Program-made: the position numbers and the translations under genes
Shown here: piece after piece, positions 1-8,569 of the stretch
Position numbering within the stretch: the stretch's first letter is position 1
Layout of the letters: every line of letters begins with the position of its first letter
Source of the DNA: Ghiorsea sp.
Lineage (GTDB): Bacteria; Pseudomonadota; Zetaproteobacteria; Mariprofundales; Mariprofundaceae
NCBI GenBank assembly: GCA_030950765.1
Contig: JAUZQX010000109.1
Coordinates: forward strand, 1 to 11,715
Length of the DNA: 11,715 nt
Direction: 5' to 3'
The notes under the pieces: model-generated
Seen by the model: only the letters and a program-made list of their open reading frames with translations
What the model was told of the DNA's origin: nothing
Database searches by the model: none

Positions 1-4
1 GTTT

Positions 5-9
5 AAGGA
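5..9 (+). promoter_or_regulatory. Shine-Dalgarno site of the giant outer-membrane protein gene
   Basis: AAGGA lies 6 bases before the ATG at 16, an ideal spacing. It decides the start in favour of 16 over the internal in-frame ATG at 46, whose GAGG is only 2 bases away from the start codon and so badly placed. The promoter of this gene is outside the window. Confidence 0.75.
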
Positions 10-15
10 CGTAAA

Positions 16-3000
16 ATGATTTATTCAAGTAAACAAGCAGAGGCTATGCGGCCAATAACAACCTTATGGTTGGCATATGTCGCTGCTTGTTTGCTTATGA
101 TCATAAGCTTTGCTTCTTCTGCCCAAGCTGTGTTAAATCAAGTGATTACCAATACAGCACAAGCAACATATGCCACAGCCCCTACAGGGGTTCAGGCTTC
201 AGTTGATGTTTACGCAACCATTGCTACGGCTAACTCAGCAACTATCAGTATTACCTCGCCAGCCATTGCTGCTTTAGGTAGCACTGCACCTTTATCGATA
301 CAAATTGCCAATACAGGCATCAATGATTTACTTAATGGTAGTGTGACGGTCATACCACCTGCAGGCACAAGCTTAACCTTTACCGTTGATCCATACGGCT
401 TATATGTGGCAAACCCACACCCAACCATTGCAACAGCATGGTTGGTTACGGTGCCAAATTTATTGATTGGTACGAATTATACTTTCCCAGCAACATTAGT
501 GGTTCCCAATGCTGCACCCATTGGCGCGGCGACGATTCAAGCAGATTATCAAGCCAATGCCGCAAACTTGGCGACCAACAGCACGGTTGTACAAATTCAA
601 AATACCCGCACACCAGCGGTGATTACATTTATGCATTTGAATACGGTAACGTCAGCCTATACACCCGCTGAGATTTATCATGCAGGTCAACTTATCTATG
701 TACAAGTTAAAGATGGTGACCAAAACCTTGATATTTATACGAGGCAGAGTGTCAGTGTCACGCTGACGGATAGTGCAAGTGGTGATACGGAAACTATTGT
801 TTTAACTGAAACAGGTAATAATACGGGTGTATTCATAGGTAATACAGCATCAACGCGTTTAGCGACAGCAACACCGAATGATGGAGTGCTTTCAGTTAAT
901 GTCGATTCAACCATTACAGCAACATATACGGATCAGTTTGATAATACCGATGTGGCGGCATCGGCAGCCTTGGTTGATCCCTTTGGTCTAGTCTTTGACT
1001 CCAGCAGTGGTGTGCCATTGGATGGTGCAACCATTACAATTATTGATGTGACGACAGGTCTACCTGCAACGGTATTTGGTGATGATGGGGTAAGTGCTTA
1101 TCCATCTACAGTGGTATCAGGCGGTACGGTGACAGATGCATCGGGTGCAGTTTATACCTTTGATGCAGGCAAATATCGTTTCCCATTTATGCCATTGGGC
1201 GATTATCGTTTAGAAATCACACCACCATCGGGGTATAGTTATCCATCACAGGTGCCAACGGCTGATATTCAAGCCATTCCAACAGGACCATTTTCAATTG
1301 TGACAGGTTCGCGTGGTGAAACCTTTAAAATTCAAGCTGGCCCTGCATTACACATTGATATTCCATTGGATGGTAAGGGTGTAAATCTGTTTGTACGTAA
1401 AACAGCGACCACGGCTACGGCCGCTATTGGTGACCGTGTTGGATATCAAATTAGTGTGGAAAATGTGCATATCACATCTGCTTCTACAGCAAGCATTGTA
1501 CATGATACCTTACCACTGGGTTTCCGTTACCAAACGGGTTCTGCCAACTTAGACGGTATTGCTTTGGCAGACCCTACGATTTCAGCGAATGGTCGGGATT
1601 TAAGCTTTAATATTGGTACAATTGCAGCTGCGCCTACGATAGCAAACTTAACATATACGGCTGTTGTGGGTGCAAATACACGCCTCGGTCTTGCAACCAA
1701 CAGTGCTTTTGCGACAGGAACAATGGCAGCCGTTGCTGTAAGCTCGAATATTTCGAAAGCAAACGTGACCATTCGTGAAGACTTAATTCGTAGCCGTGGT
1801 TTTATTGCGGGTGTTGTCTTTATTGATGAAAACATGAATGAGATTCAAGATAAAGGTGAGCTTGGTGTAGAAGGTATTCGTATCTTTATGCAAGATGGAC
1901 GAAGCATTGTTACGGATAAAAATGGACGTTATCATTTTGATGCTGTGAAACTGGGCACACATGTTGTGCAAATGGATAGAGCCACCATTAAAAATAAGTA
2001 TCAAGCGATAGGTTTGAAACAAACACGTTTTTCTAAAAATGATTATTCGCAGTTCGTTGAAGTAACAGGTGGCGGTTTAGCCCGTGCTAACTTCCGTCTT
2101 ATCAATCGTGCCCCTGAAGAAACACCTGTATTGGTTAAACATGTGTTGAGCGAAGGTGAAGGTGAACAAAAAGGGCTTGTGTTGGCTGATGTTGAGGTGA
2201 GTCAAAGTGGGCAGGTTGAACTTTCAGAGCTTCAAGCATTTTACAACCTTCCAAGAGGCTGGAAATATGTATTGGGTAGTGCGACTTTAAATGGTGTGCA
2301 AGTTGAACCCGAACAATCACCGGTAGGTTTGGTTTGGCAGCTTGATGCTAAGGAAGGTAAACATCATATCCGTCTGGCTATGCGCGGTGCAGGTGAGGGC
2401 GCTCTCAAAGAAGCAAGTGCTTATGCAAGGTTTGTTTCATCAGGCTCGCAACAAGGCCGTACAGGTCTAGCGACAATTAAGATTCAAGATACACTTAAAG
2501 AGTTGCACGACCAACGTTCCTTCACATTACATTTGAAATTTGCTTCGCGTAAGGCAGAGGCTCCAGAACAAGAGCTAGGTAAATTAAAAGAATTGATTCA
2601 CTCCTTAAATGGTTTGGTGGTTCGTGAGCTCATTGTTGAAGGACACTCGGATGATATTCCGATTGCCAAACGCAACCAAAAAGAATTTAAAAATAACTTG
2701 GCATTGTCACAGGCTCGCGCGAATTATATTGCGGCGTATTTAAAAGAACATTTACAGCTTGATGAAGGCATAGTGTTTGCAGTGGGTAAAGGCGAACAAG
2801 AACCAATTGCCTCAAATCAAACGCGCAAAGGTCGTAAACAAAATCGCCGTGTGGTCTTGAAAGTTCGTGCAGATAAAATTACTCATGATTTTTCAACTCA
2901 ACTACAAGATACGCAAGCTCAGGGACAAGGTGTTGCATTAGGTTCATGGGATATGGCTGAGGTCGTGGCTGTGAAAGCGCCTGAAGTTAAGAAAACAGAA

Positions 3001-6000
3001 GGCATTTTGTCACCTGTTGATGGTATGAGTTTGCCACATCCGATTGCTTCAGTGCGTGTATCTTTGGATTCAGGATTAAGCATAGATTTGCGGGTAGATG
3101 GCCGCCCTGTATCGGATGAACGTATTGGTTTTAAATCAGAAAATCCTGACACGGGGAAAACAACATATACTTATATTGGTGTTGATTTTGGCAAACAAGG
3201 TGAACACACTTTAACAGTTAAAGGTGTGGACTCGTTTGGTAATGCTCGTTTTGAGGAAACCATTCATGTGGTGAGAACAGGCGAGTTATCATCGATTAAA
3301 CTTGTTGAGACGGGTGAAAATATCGCAGATGGTAAAACACCTGTTCGCTTTAGGTTGGCACTAACGGATAATACAAGCACAGAAATTCGCGGCAGCATAG
3401 AATTAGCACAGTTGGGTGGTGATTTGTTGGTGCGCCAAAACCCAAATACCCCGCTTTTAACCCAAGAAGTATCGCAAAAAGTATTTGTAGATGCTGATGG
3501 TTGGGTAACTTTAGCACCTGTGGCAAGCAGTGGTACACATCGTATTGTATTGGGTTATAATAATGTACAAAAAACGATTGAAGTATATGTAAAACCTGAA
3601 ATGCGTGATTGGATTTTGGTTGGTTTTGGTGAAGGAACCTTGGGTTATAATAATTTGTCTGGAGCGATTCAACCGATTACTCAGCCATCTGAGCAAGATA
3701 AGTTTTATAAAGATGGTCAACTTGCATTTTATGCCAAAGGTCAAATTGAAGGCGATTTCTTGTTAACTTTGGCTTATGACACGGCAGCAAAAACTTTGAA
3801 TGAACAAAGTAGTCGTTTTGGTGATATTGACCCGAATGTGATGTACACGGTTTATAATGATACCACACAACAGCAGTTTGATGGTACCAGTAGTAAGAAG
3901 CTGTATGTGAAAATTGAACGCGATACATTTTATGCTTTATTTGGTGATTATGAAACAGGGCTTTCGACCACAGAGTTGACCCGTTATTCGCGCGTGTTTA
4001 CAGGTGTGAAAGCTGAAATGCATGAAGATAGCATTGGTTTTACAGCATTTGCCACACAAACAGGGCAGGCTATGCACCGTGACGAAATACAGGGCAATGG
4101 TACCAGCGGTTTGTACCGTTTGAGCAATCAAAATATCATCAGTAATACCGACACAGTTTTAATCGAAACCATTGATCGCTTTAGAAGTGAAGTGATACTT
4201 AAATCTGTGAAACTTACGCGCCATCTAGATTATGATATTGATTATGTGTTGGGCACGATTTGGTTTAAACAACCCGTATTAAGCCGCGATTCTGCGCTGA
4301 ACCCCATCATGATTCGTGTTGAATATGAATCGGATAGTGGTGGCACTGAGTTGACTACGGCTGGTGGTCGCGTATACGTTAAACCCAATCAAAATATTGA
4401 GGTTGGTGGTACTTTTGTATCTGAAGGAACTTTGGCAGGAAGCAATACATTAAGTGGTTTGGATGTGAAAGTTCAGGTCAATGATGCGGTTGAAGTGATT
4501 TCTGAAGTTGCCAGCAGTACCAACAATAATATTACCAGTAGTGCCTTTAAAGTTGAAGCGCGTCTGGCTGATGAAATGGTCAGTGGTACGGTTTATGCAC
4601 GTCAGCAAGATGATAACTTTGGACTAGGACAACAATTAGGCAGCGAAAATTCAACGCGCAAAATGGGTGCCAATGGACAGTATCGTTTGGATGAACAAGC
4701 AAGTGTGAATGGTGAGTTATTCCGTCAGGAAGTATTAAATACAGGCGCTGTACGTGATATGGCAAGCGTTCAATACCAAGATAAAATTGATGACTATAAT
4801 GTACGTACTGGAGTGCGAGCTACCCAAGATGTAGACGGTACAGGTGTGGTCACAGGTTCAACATTGGCAAATGTGGGCGCAAGTAAAAAGGTGACCACAC
4901 GTTTGTCGGTGCATGCTGATCATGAACAAGCATTAGGTAGCAATAATAGCGTTGATTTCCCCAGTCGCTCAAGTCTGGGTACTGAATACAGTATTACCGC
5001 GACCACAAGTTTAACAGCAACCCAAGAGTGGACGCGTGGTGCGCTCCAAGATACATCGTCAACGCGCCTTGGTGTAAATACACAACCTTGGAATGGTGCA
5101 ACCATGTCCAGCAGCTATGAACAACAATTAAGTGAAGCTGGCATGCGTAGTTTTGCCAATGCAGGGTTATTACAAACTTGGGAGCTCAGTGAAGTGTTAA
5201 GTGTGAGTGCGAGTTTGGATCAAACCAAAGTATTGAGCACAACACCACCTGTACAAATTAACTTGAATGCACCTATTGTGACAGGTGGTGAAGACTTTAC
5301 CGCGATGTCGTTGGGTACGGATTATCATCCTGGAGCTTGGGTATGGTCGAACCGTTTAGAGTATCGTACCAGTGACTTGAGTGAACACCGAGGTGCAAAC
5401 TTGGGAGTCCAAGGTTCACCACTGGATGAACTATCGTTGCAATGGACAATGCTTTGGCAACATGAAGTTTTGGCGACAGGTGGATACAACCTCATTTCAG
5501 ACTCTTCTCTTCGTGCAGCATGGCGACCTGAGTTTGATAAGTTAATTTTACTAAACCGTTTTGATATTCGGAGGAATGAACAATCAGGAACAGGACTAGA
5601 AAGTAAGAGCCTACGTTTTATTAATAATATGACAGCCAACTGGCAAACCACAGCTTCTTGGCAGGTTAGGTTTAACCATGGCATTAAGTTATCTGATGAA
5701 ACCATTCAAGGTGATACTTGGTCTGGTTTGACAGACTTGTTGGGTATGTATGTTATTTATGATGTGAATGAAAGCTGGGATGTGACCATGCAAGCTGCGG
5801 CGTTACGTGTACGTCATTTGAATAACTATCAACCCACGGCTGGTTTTGCACTGGGTTATAATATGTTTGAGAATTTCTGGTTAAGCATGGGTTATAACTT
5901 TGTTGGTTTTTATGACCAAGACTTTACCGCCGCTGAATATACCCGAGCAGGTACATATATGCGCTTCCGCTTCAAATATGACCAAAATAGCCTTGCAGAC

Positions 6001-6012
6001 ATGTTAAAATAA
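16..6012 (+). CDS. Giant multidomain outer-membrane protein (Ig/DUF11-like, SdrD_B-like, OmpA domain, C-terminal beta-barrel)
   Basis: This 1998-residue protein is probably exported by Sec and anchored in the outer membrane. Residues 1-38 form a signal peptide: a basic start, a hydrophobic stretch at about 17-33 and an A-Q-A cleavage site at 36-38. Residues about 40-200 and 453-590 are Ser/Thr/Ala-rich beta-sandwich repeats of the DUF11 type. Residues about 315-420 look like a carboxypeptidase-regulatory or SdrD_B-like fold, and 595-656 are a clearer SdrD_B-like fold with an acidic loop (DENMNEIQDKGE). Residues about 836-951 are an OmpA C-terminal peptidoglycan-binding domain, with GHSDD at 876-880, LSQARA at 897-902 and NRRV at 943-946. 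Another Ig-like stretch follows at about 990-1190. Residues 1196-1998 are rich in alternating polar and hydrophobic strands, typical of a beta-barrel, and end in an aromatic RFRFKY strand followed by a short tail. The only cysteine seen by eye is C25, in the signal peptide. Domain calls come from pattern recognition. The role (adhesion, secretion or envelope scaffold) is unknown. Confidence 0.88.
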   Translation: MIYSSKQAEAMRPITTLWLAYVAACLLMIISFASSAQAVLNQVITNTAQATYATAPTGVQASVDVYATIATANSATISITSPAIAALGSTAPLSIQIANTGINDLLNGSVTVIPPAGTSLTFTVDPYGLYVANPHPTIATAWLVTVPNLLIGTNYTFPATLVVPNAAPIGAATIQADYQANAANLATNSTVVQIQNTRTPAVITFMHLNTVTSAYTPAEIYHAGQLIYVQVKDGDQNLDIYTRQSVSVTLTDSASGDTETIVLTETGNNTGVFIGNTASTRLATATPNDGVLSVNVDSTITATYTDQFDNTDVAASAALVDPFGLVFDSSSGVPLDGATITIIDVTTGLPATVFGDDGVSAYPSTVVSGGTVTDASGAVYTFDAGKYRFPFMPLGDYRLEITPPSGYSYPSQVPTADIQAIPTGPFSIVTGSRGETFKIQAGPALHIDIPLDGKGVNLFVRKTATTATAAIGDRVGYQISVENVHITSASTASIVHDTLPLGFRYQTGSANLDGIALADPTISANGRDLSFNIGTIAAAPTIANLTYTAVVGANTRLGLATNSAFATGTMAAVAVSSNISKANVTIREDLIRSRGFIAGVVFIDENMNEIQDKGELGVEGIRIFMQDGRSIVTDKNGRYHFDAVKLGTHVVQMDRATIKNKYQAIGLKQTRFSKNDYSQFVEVTGGGLARANFRLINRAPEETPVLVKHVLSEGEGEQKGLVLADVEVSQSGQVELSELQAFYNLPRGWKYVLGSATLNGVQVEPEQSPVGLVWQLDAKEGKHHIRLAMRGAGEGALKEASAYARFVSSGSQQGRTGLATIKIQDTLKELHDQRSFTLHLKFASRKAEAPEQELGKLKELIHSLNGLVVRELIVEGHSDDIPIAKRNQKEFKNNLALSQARANYIAAYLKEHLQLDEGIVFAVGKGEQEPIASNQTRKGRKQNRRVVLKVRADKITHDFSTQLQDTQAQGQGVALGSWDMAEVVAVKAPEVKKTEGILSPVDGMSLPHPIASVRVSLDSGLSIDLRVDGRPVSDERIGFKSENPDTGKTTYTYIGVDFGKQGEHTLTVKGVDSFGNARFEETIHVVRTGELSSIKLVETGENIADGKTPVRFRLALTDNTSTEIRGSIELAQLGGDLLVRQNPNTPLLTQEVSQKVFVDADGWVTLAPVASSGTHRIVLGYNNVQKTIEVYVKPEMRDWILVGFGEGTLGYNNLSGAIQPITQPSEQDKFYKDGQLAFYAKGQIEGDFLLTLAYDTAAKTLNEQSSRFGDIDPNVMYTVYNDTTQQQFDGTSSKKLYVKIERDTFYALFGDYETGLSTTELTRYSRVFTGVKAEMHEDSIGFTAFATQTGQAMHRDEIQGNGTSGLYRLSNQNIISNTDTVLIETIDRFRSEVILKSVKLTRHLDYDIDYVLGTIWFKQPVLSRDSALNPIMIRVEYESDSGGTELTTAGGRVYVKPNQNIEVGGTFVSEGTLAGSNTLSGLDVKVQVNDAVEVISEVASSTNNNITSSAFKVEARLADEMVSGTVYARQQDDNFGLGQQLGSENSTRKMGANGQYRLDEQASVNGELFRQEVLNTGAVRDMASVQYQDKIDDYNVRTGVRATQDVDGTGVVTGSTLANVGASKKVTTRLSVHADHEQALGSNNSVDFPSRSSLGTEYSITATTSLTATQEWTRGALQDTSSTRLGVNTQPWNGATMSSSYEQQLSEAGMRSFANAGLLQTWELSEVLSVSASLDQTKVLSTTPPVQINLNAPIVTGGEDFTAMSLGTDYHPGAWVWSNRLEYRTSDLSEHRGANLGVQGSPLDELSLQWTMLWQHEVLATGGYNLISDSSLRAAWRPEFDKLILLNRFDIRRNEQSGTGLESKSLRFINNMTANWQTTASWQVRFNHGIKLSDETIQGDTWSGLTDLLGMYVIYDVNESWDVTMQAAALRVRHLNNYQPTAGFALGYNMFENFWLSMGYNFVGFYDQDFTAAEYTRAGTYMRFRFKYDQNSLADMLK

Positions 6013-6051
6013 GCCATAGTTCTTTATATGGAACAGCGGGTAGAATAGACA

Positions 6052-6933
6052 ATGGCAAATATAAATGATGAAGGTTTCTTAGAGCTTTCTGGTATTCACC
6101 AGCATGCTTCGTTGCACCAATTAAATGGCGCAAACTTTTCTGTATTGGAAGGATTGTCTCCTTTAAATATTCGTGTCATTAATCAAGCATCTCGAGCCAT
6201 GCATGTCGCAAAGGGTGTTGAAATGATGGTGGCAGGTGATACGCCACATGACTTGTATTTTATTGTACAAGGAGCGATTGCCATTACGAAAACATATGCT
6301 GGAAAAACACAGGTTGTCGCGACTTTAAAAGCAGGGGAATTCTATGGTGAGTACGGGGTTTTGCGTGGGAAAACTCGGTTTGCATCTGTGTATACCGCTG
6401 AACCATCGGTGATTGTTCGGGTTGGCTTGCAAGCGATACAGCAGGTTTTAGATTCAGATGAAGCCTTTAAGTCTCGGGTATTTTCGATGATGAAAAAGCG
6501 TATTTTAAATAGCTTTTTATTTAGTCATGTGGTGTTCAGCGATTTGCCAGCAACGTCGAGAGAAACATTGTCTACACAACTCATAGTCTCTGAACTTCCT
6601 CGAGGCGAAGATCTGTTTTCTCAAGGGGATATGGCAGACAAATATTATATGATTTTATCAGGTGAAGCTGAGGTGTATATTCAGCAGGATGGCAATCCAT
6701 TACTTTTAGAAATACGCAGAGACAACGGTGTTTTGGGTGAAGTACGTACCAATAAAGGCAAACAATATGGTTATACAGCTTCTGCCGCCAACCAGTTGGA
6801 CTTACTTGTGTTGGATAAAGCTGCAATGCTTGTTATCCAGCAAGCTGACTCCGCAACCATGAAACGATTACAACAGTTTATGACGCAACAAAATAAAAAG
6901 ACGATTGCCAAGATTCAAGGTTTAGCTGCTTAA
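6052..6933 (+). CDS. Tandem cyclic-nucleotide-binding domain protein without an output domain
   Basis: This 293-residue protein has two CRP/PKA-type cyclic-nucleotide-binding beta-barrels and nothing else recognisable. The first spans about residues 35-135, with GEFYGE at 95-100 and TRFASV at 108-113. These match the phosphate-binding cassette, including the Gly-Glu pair and the Arg that normally contacts the cyclic phosphate. The second spans about 160-265. It keeps a GE pair at 229-230, but the place of the Arg is taken by a KQYGYTAS stretch, so it may bind a different ligand or none. There is no helix-turn-helix, kinase, cyclase or transmembrane segment, so it is probably a soluble sensor or adaptor acting through protein contacts. 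It starts 39 bases after the giant outer-membrane gene on the same strand and is probably co-transcribed with it. No strong Shine-Dalgarno site precedes the ATG. It ends 4 bases from the convergent recO. The fold is fairly certain; ligand and partner are unknown. Confidence 0.88.
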   Translation: MANINDEGFLELSGIHQHASLHQLNGANFSVLEGLSPLNIRVINQASRAMHVAKGVEMMVAGDTPHDLYFIVQGAIAITKTYAGKTQVVATLKAGEFYGEYGVLRGKTRFASVYTAEPSVIVRVGLQAIQQVLDSDEAFKSRVFSMMKKRILNSFLFSHVVFSDLPATSRETLSTQLIVSELPRGEDLFSQGDMADKYYMILSGEAEVYIQQDGNPLLLEIRRDNGVLGEVRTNKGKQYGYTASAANQLDLLVLDKAAMLVIQQADSATMKRLQQFMTQQNKKTIAKIQGLAA

Positions 6934-6937
6934 AAAC

Positions 6938-7618
6938 TTAGCGTTCTGAGTGGCGCATTTGGTGTGTTTTAAACACATCTTTGATCATCATTTTCCACAA
7001 TGTAATATGTTCATGGTTTAATTTGATGTTGGGGTTTTGCATCAATGTAGAAATGCTTTTACGAAAACCTGGATGCAGTTGAAAACCATGTTGGTTTGCA
7101 CATTTCTCACACAAGAGATGCCCTTGCCGCCAATACATATTTAAGTTTAAATCAATGGTTTCCACGCAATGCCAACAATGATTAAAGCCGCCTATCCAAC
7201 CCGATCTTTCAAGCATGCTCCAAGTTGCTACACATAAACCAGCCTCCTCAGGTCGCGCGGAAAGAAGGCCACAAGCTTGTTGAAGTTCATCATAGCCATG
7301 GGCAACACCATCAGGAAAAAGAGCGGATGCGTTAGCTAATAATGTTTGTCCTGCGAGTATCATTGACTCGGGTAGAAGAGGGGAGAAACGTTGTACTTCA
7401 AGTAATGTGCCCATACTTCCTGTTCGTGGCTCTTTCCAGCGTAGTTGTAGTGTATACAACGGCATCAAAGCCGCACGAAAGGGGCTTTTAGCACGCCGTG
7501 CTCCGCGCGCCATAAGGCTAATGCGCCCATGTTTCTGCGTTAAACAGTGTAGAATCAGTGAAGAGTCGCTATAAGCAATGCTGCGTAATAAAAGGGCATC
7601 ATCCCTTTGTTCTGCCAT
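6938..7618 (-). CDS. recO: DNA repair protein RecO (zinc-binding type)
   Basis: RecO is the recombination mediator of the RecFOR pathway. It binds SSB-coated single-stranded DNA and, with RecR, loads RecA at gaps; it also anneals complementary strands. The 226-residue protein has the N-terminal OB fold at about 1-80, with the typical pattern of Ala-Leu-Leu-Leu-Arg, Tyr-Ser-Asp-Ser-Ser-Leu-Ile, then HGRISLMARGARR. A helical C-terminal domain follows. It carries a four-cysteine zinc site at C148, C151, C170 and C173 (HCWHC and CEKC). This site is present in many bacterial RecO proteins and absent from the Escherichia coli one. Length is close to the family norm of about 240. The gene starts 6 bases after the era stop, so it is surely co-transcribed with era; the era-recO order is common in proteobacteria. 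Only a poorly spaced AGG precedes the ATG, which suggests translational coupling to era. It runs tail-to-tail into the cNMP-binding gene. Confidence 0.93.
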   Translation of the reverse strand: MAEQRDDALLLRSIAYSDSSLILHCLTQKHGRISLMARGARRAKSPFRAALMPLYTLQLRWKEPRTGSMGTLLEVQRFSPLLPESMILAGQTLLANASALFPDGVAHGYDELQQACGLLSARPEEAGLCVATWSMLERSGWIGGFNHCWHCVETIDLNLNMYWRQGHLLCEKCANQHGFQLHPGFRKSISTLMQNPNIKLNHEHITLWKMMIKDVFKTHQMRHSER

Positions 7619-7624
7619 CAGTAT

Positions 7625-8569
7625 TTATAAGCCTAGTTCGTGTAAAATACCCGGTTTATCAAACCAGTCTTTTTGTACTTTTACCCAGAGTTTTAGGTTC
7701 ACTTTACAGCCTAAAAGTTCTTCTAAACCTTCCCGTGTTTTGATGCCGATATGTTTCATCAATTCGCCACCTTTACCAATAATCATGGGTTTATGTCGTT
7801 CTGTGGCAACCAAAATGACGGCAGTAATTTCAATTTTATCGCCCAAATCAACAAACTCTTCAATATCAACGGCGGTTTGGAAGGGTATTTCTTGGTACAT
7901 AGACAAAAATACCTGCTCACGCACATACTCTGCTGCCATTTGACGTTGAGATTGGTCGGTAAACCATTCAGGGTCATACATGGGCTGACGTTTGGGTAAA
8001 TATTTGCTGATTTCCTTCACCAAAGCTGGCACTTGAGAGCCTTTTCTAGCCGAAATGGGTATATAAGCATCCGCTTTAGAGTCCAATTGCTGAATTTCTT
8101 GTAAACGTGGCAGCAATCTATCTTTGTTGGACTGGTCAATTTTATTGATGACATGAATACGTGGTTTATCCAGCCGTCCATCAGAAAACCGCTCAATCAA
8201 TGCGATGGTGCCTCTATCCATAGGTTTGGAACCATCTTGCATAATGCAGAGCACATCGGCCTCTTCTGCTGCAGTATACGCTACTTTCACCATATTGCGG
8301 TTGAGTTGTTGTGAACCTTTATGAATACCAGGTGTATCGACAAATACCATTTGTTGATTTTCATCGCTATGAATACCCAAAATGCGGTGGCGCGTGGTTT
8401 GTGGTTTGGGTGTTACAATGGCAACTTTTGTGCCAATGATCTTGTTCATTAATGTTGATTTCCCAACATTGGGACGACCCAAGAGCGCAACGGAACCACA
8501 GCGGTAATCGTCATTGTCCGTGGTGAATGTTTGTACCTCATTAATCATATCTTCTAAAGATTTACTCAT
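7625..8569 (-). CDS. era: GTPase Era
   Basis: Era is an essential GTPase that binds the 3' end of 16S rRNA and checks maturation of the small ribosomal subunit. Counted from the ATG at 8569 the protein has 314 residues, near the usual 300. The GTPase domain shows G1 GRPNVGKST at 31-39, the switch region PQTTRH at 56-61, G3 DTPG at 78-81, G4 NKID at 142-145 and G5 SAR at 173-175. The C-terminal KH RNA-binding domain has its GKGG loop at 265-268. An in-frame GTG two codons upstream (8575) could also start translation. ATG is preferred because GGAG at 8582-8579 is 9 bases from it but only 3 from the GTG. The ATG lies inside the last codons of prfB, an 8-base overlap that points to translational coupling. 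rnc, the common upstream neighbour of era, is absent here and replaced by prfB. Confidence 0.97.
   Translation of the reverse strand: MSKSLEDMINEVQTFTTDNDDYRCGSVALLGRPNVGKSTLMNKIIGTKVAIVTPKPQTTRHRILGIHSDENQQMVFVDTPGIHKGSQQLNRNMVKVAYTAAEEADVLCIMQDGSKPMDRGTIALIERFSDGRLDKPRIHVINKIDQSNKDRLLPRLQEIQQLDSKADAYIPISARKGSQVPALVKEISKYLPKRQPMYDPEWFTDQSQRQMAAEYVREQVFLSMYQEIPFQTAVDIEEFVDLGDKIEITAVILVATERHKPMIIGKGGELMKHIGIKTREGLEELLGCKVNLKLWVKVQKDWFDKPGILHELGL

Noticed and set aside
3550..3654. 15-base direct repeat (TTGGGTTATAATAAT at 3550 and 3640)
   Set aside because: The copies are 90 bases apart in the same frame and both encode a Leu-Gly-Tyr-Asn-Asn strand. It is likely coincidence of codons in a repetitive beta-rich protein.
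5325..5705. Long open frame antisense to the barrel region of the giant gene (126 codons)
   Set aside because: It lies opposite a strongly coding region, has no recognisable protein pattern, and similar antisense frames occur all along this gene. It is a shadow of the sense codons.
46..6012. Alternative start of the giant protein at the internal ATG (residue 11)
   Set aside because: It would also give a good signal peptide, but its GAGG is only 2 bases away, while the ATG at 16 has AAGGA at ideal spacing.
6013..6051. Possible small hairpin between the giant gene and the cNMP gene (CCATA...TATGG)
   Set aside because: The stem is only 5 bases, AT-rich and without a T-run; it is too weak to call a terminator.
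7578..7943. 121-codon plus-strand frame across the era/recO boundary
   Set aside because: It runs antisense to clearly conserved era and recO codons and spans both genes; it is rich in Ser and Pro, as expected of a shadow frame.
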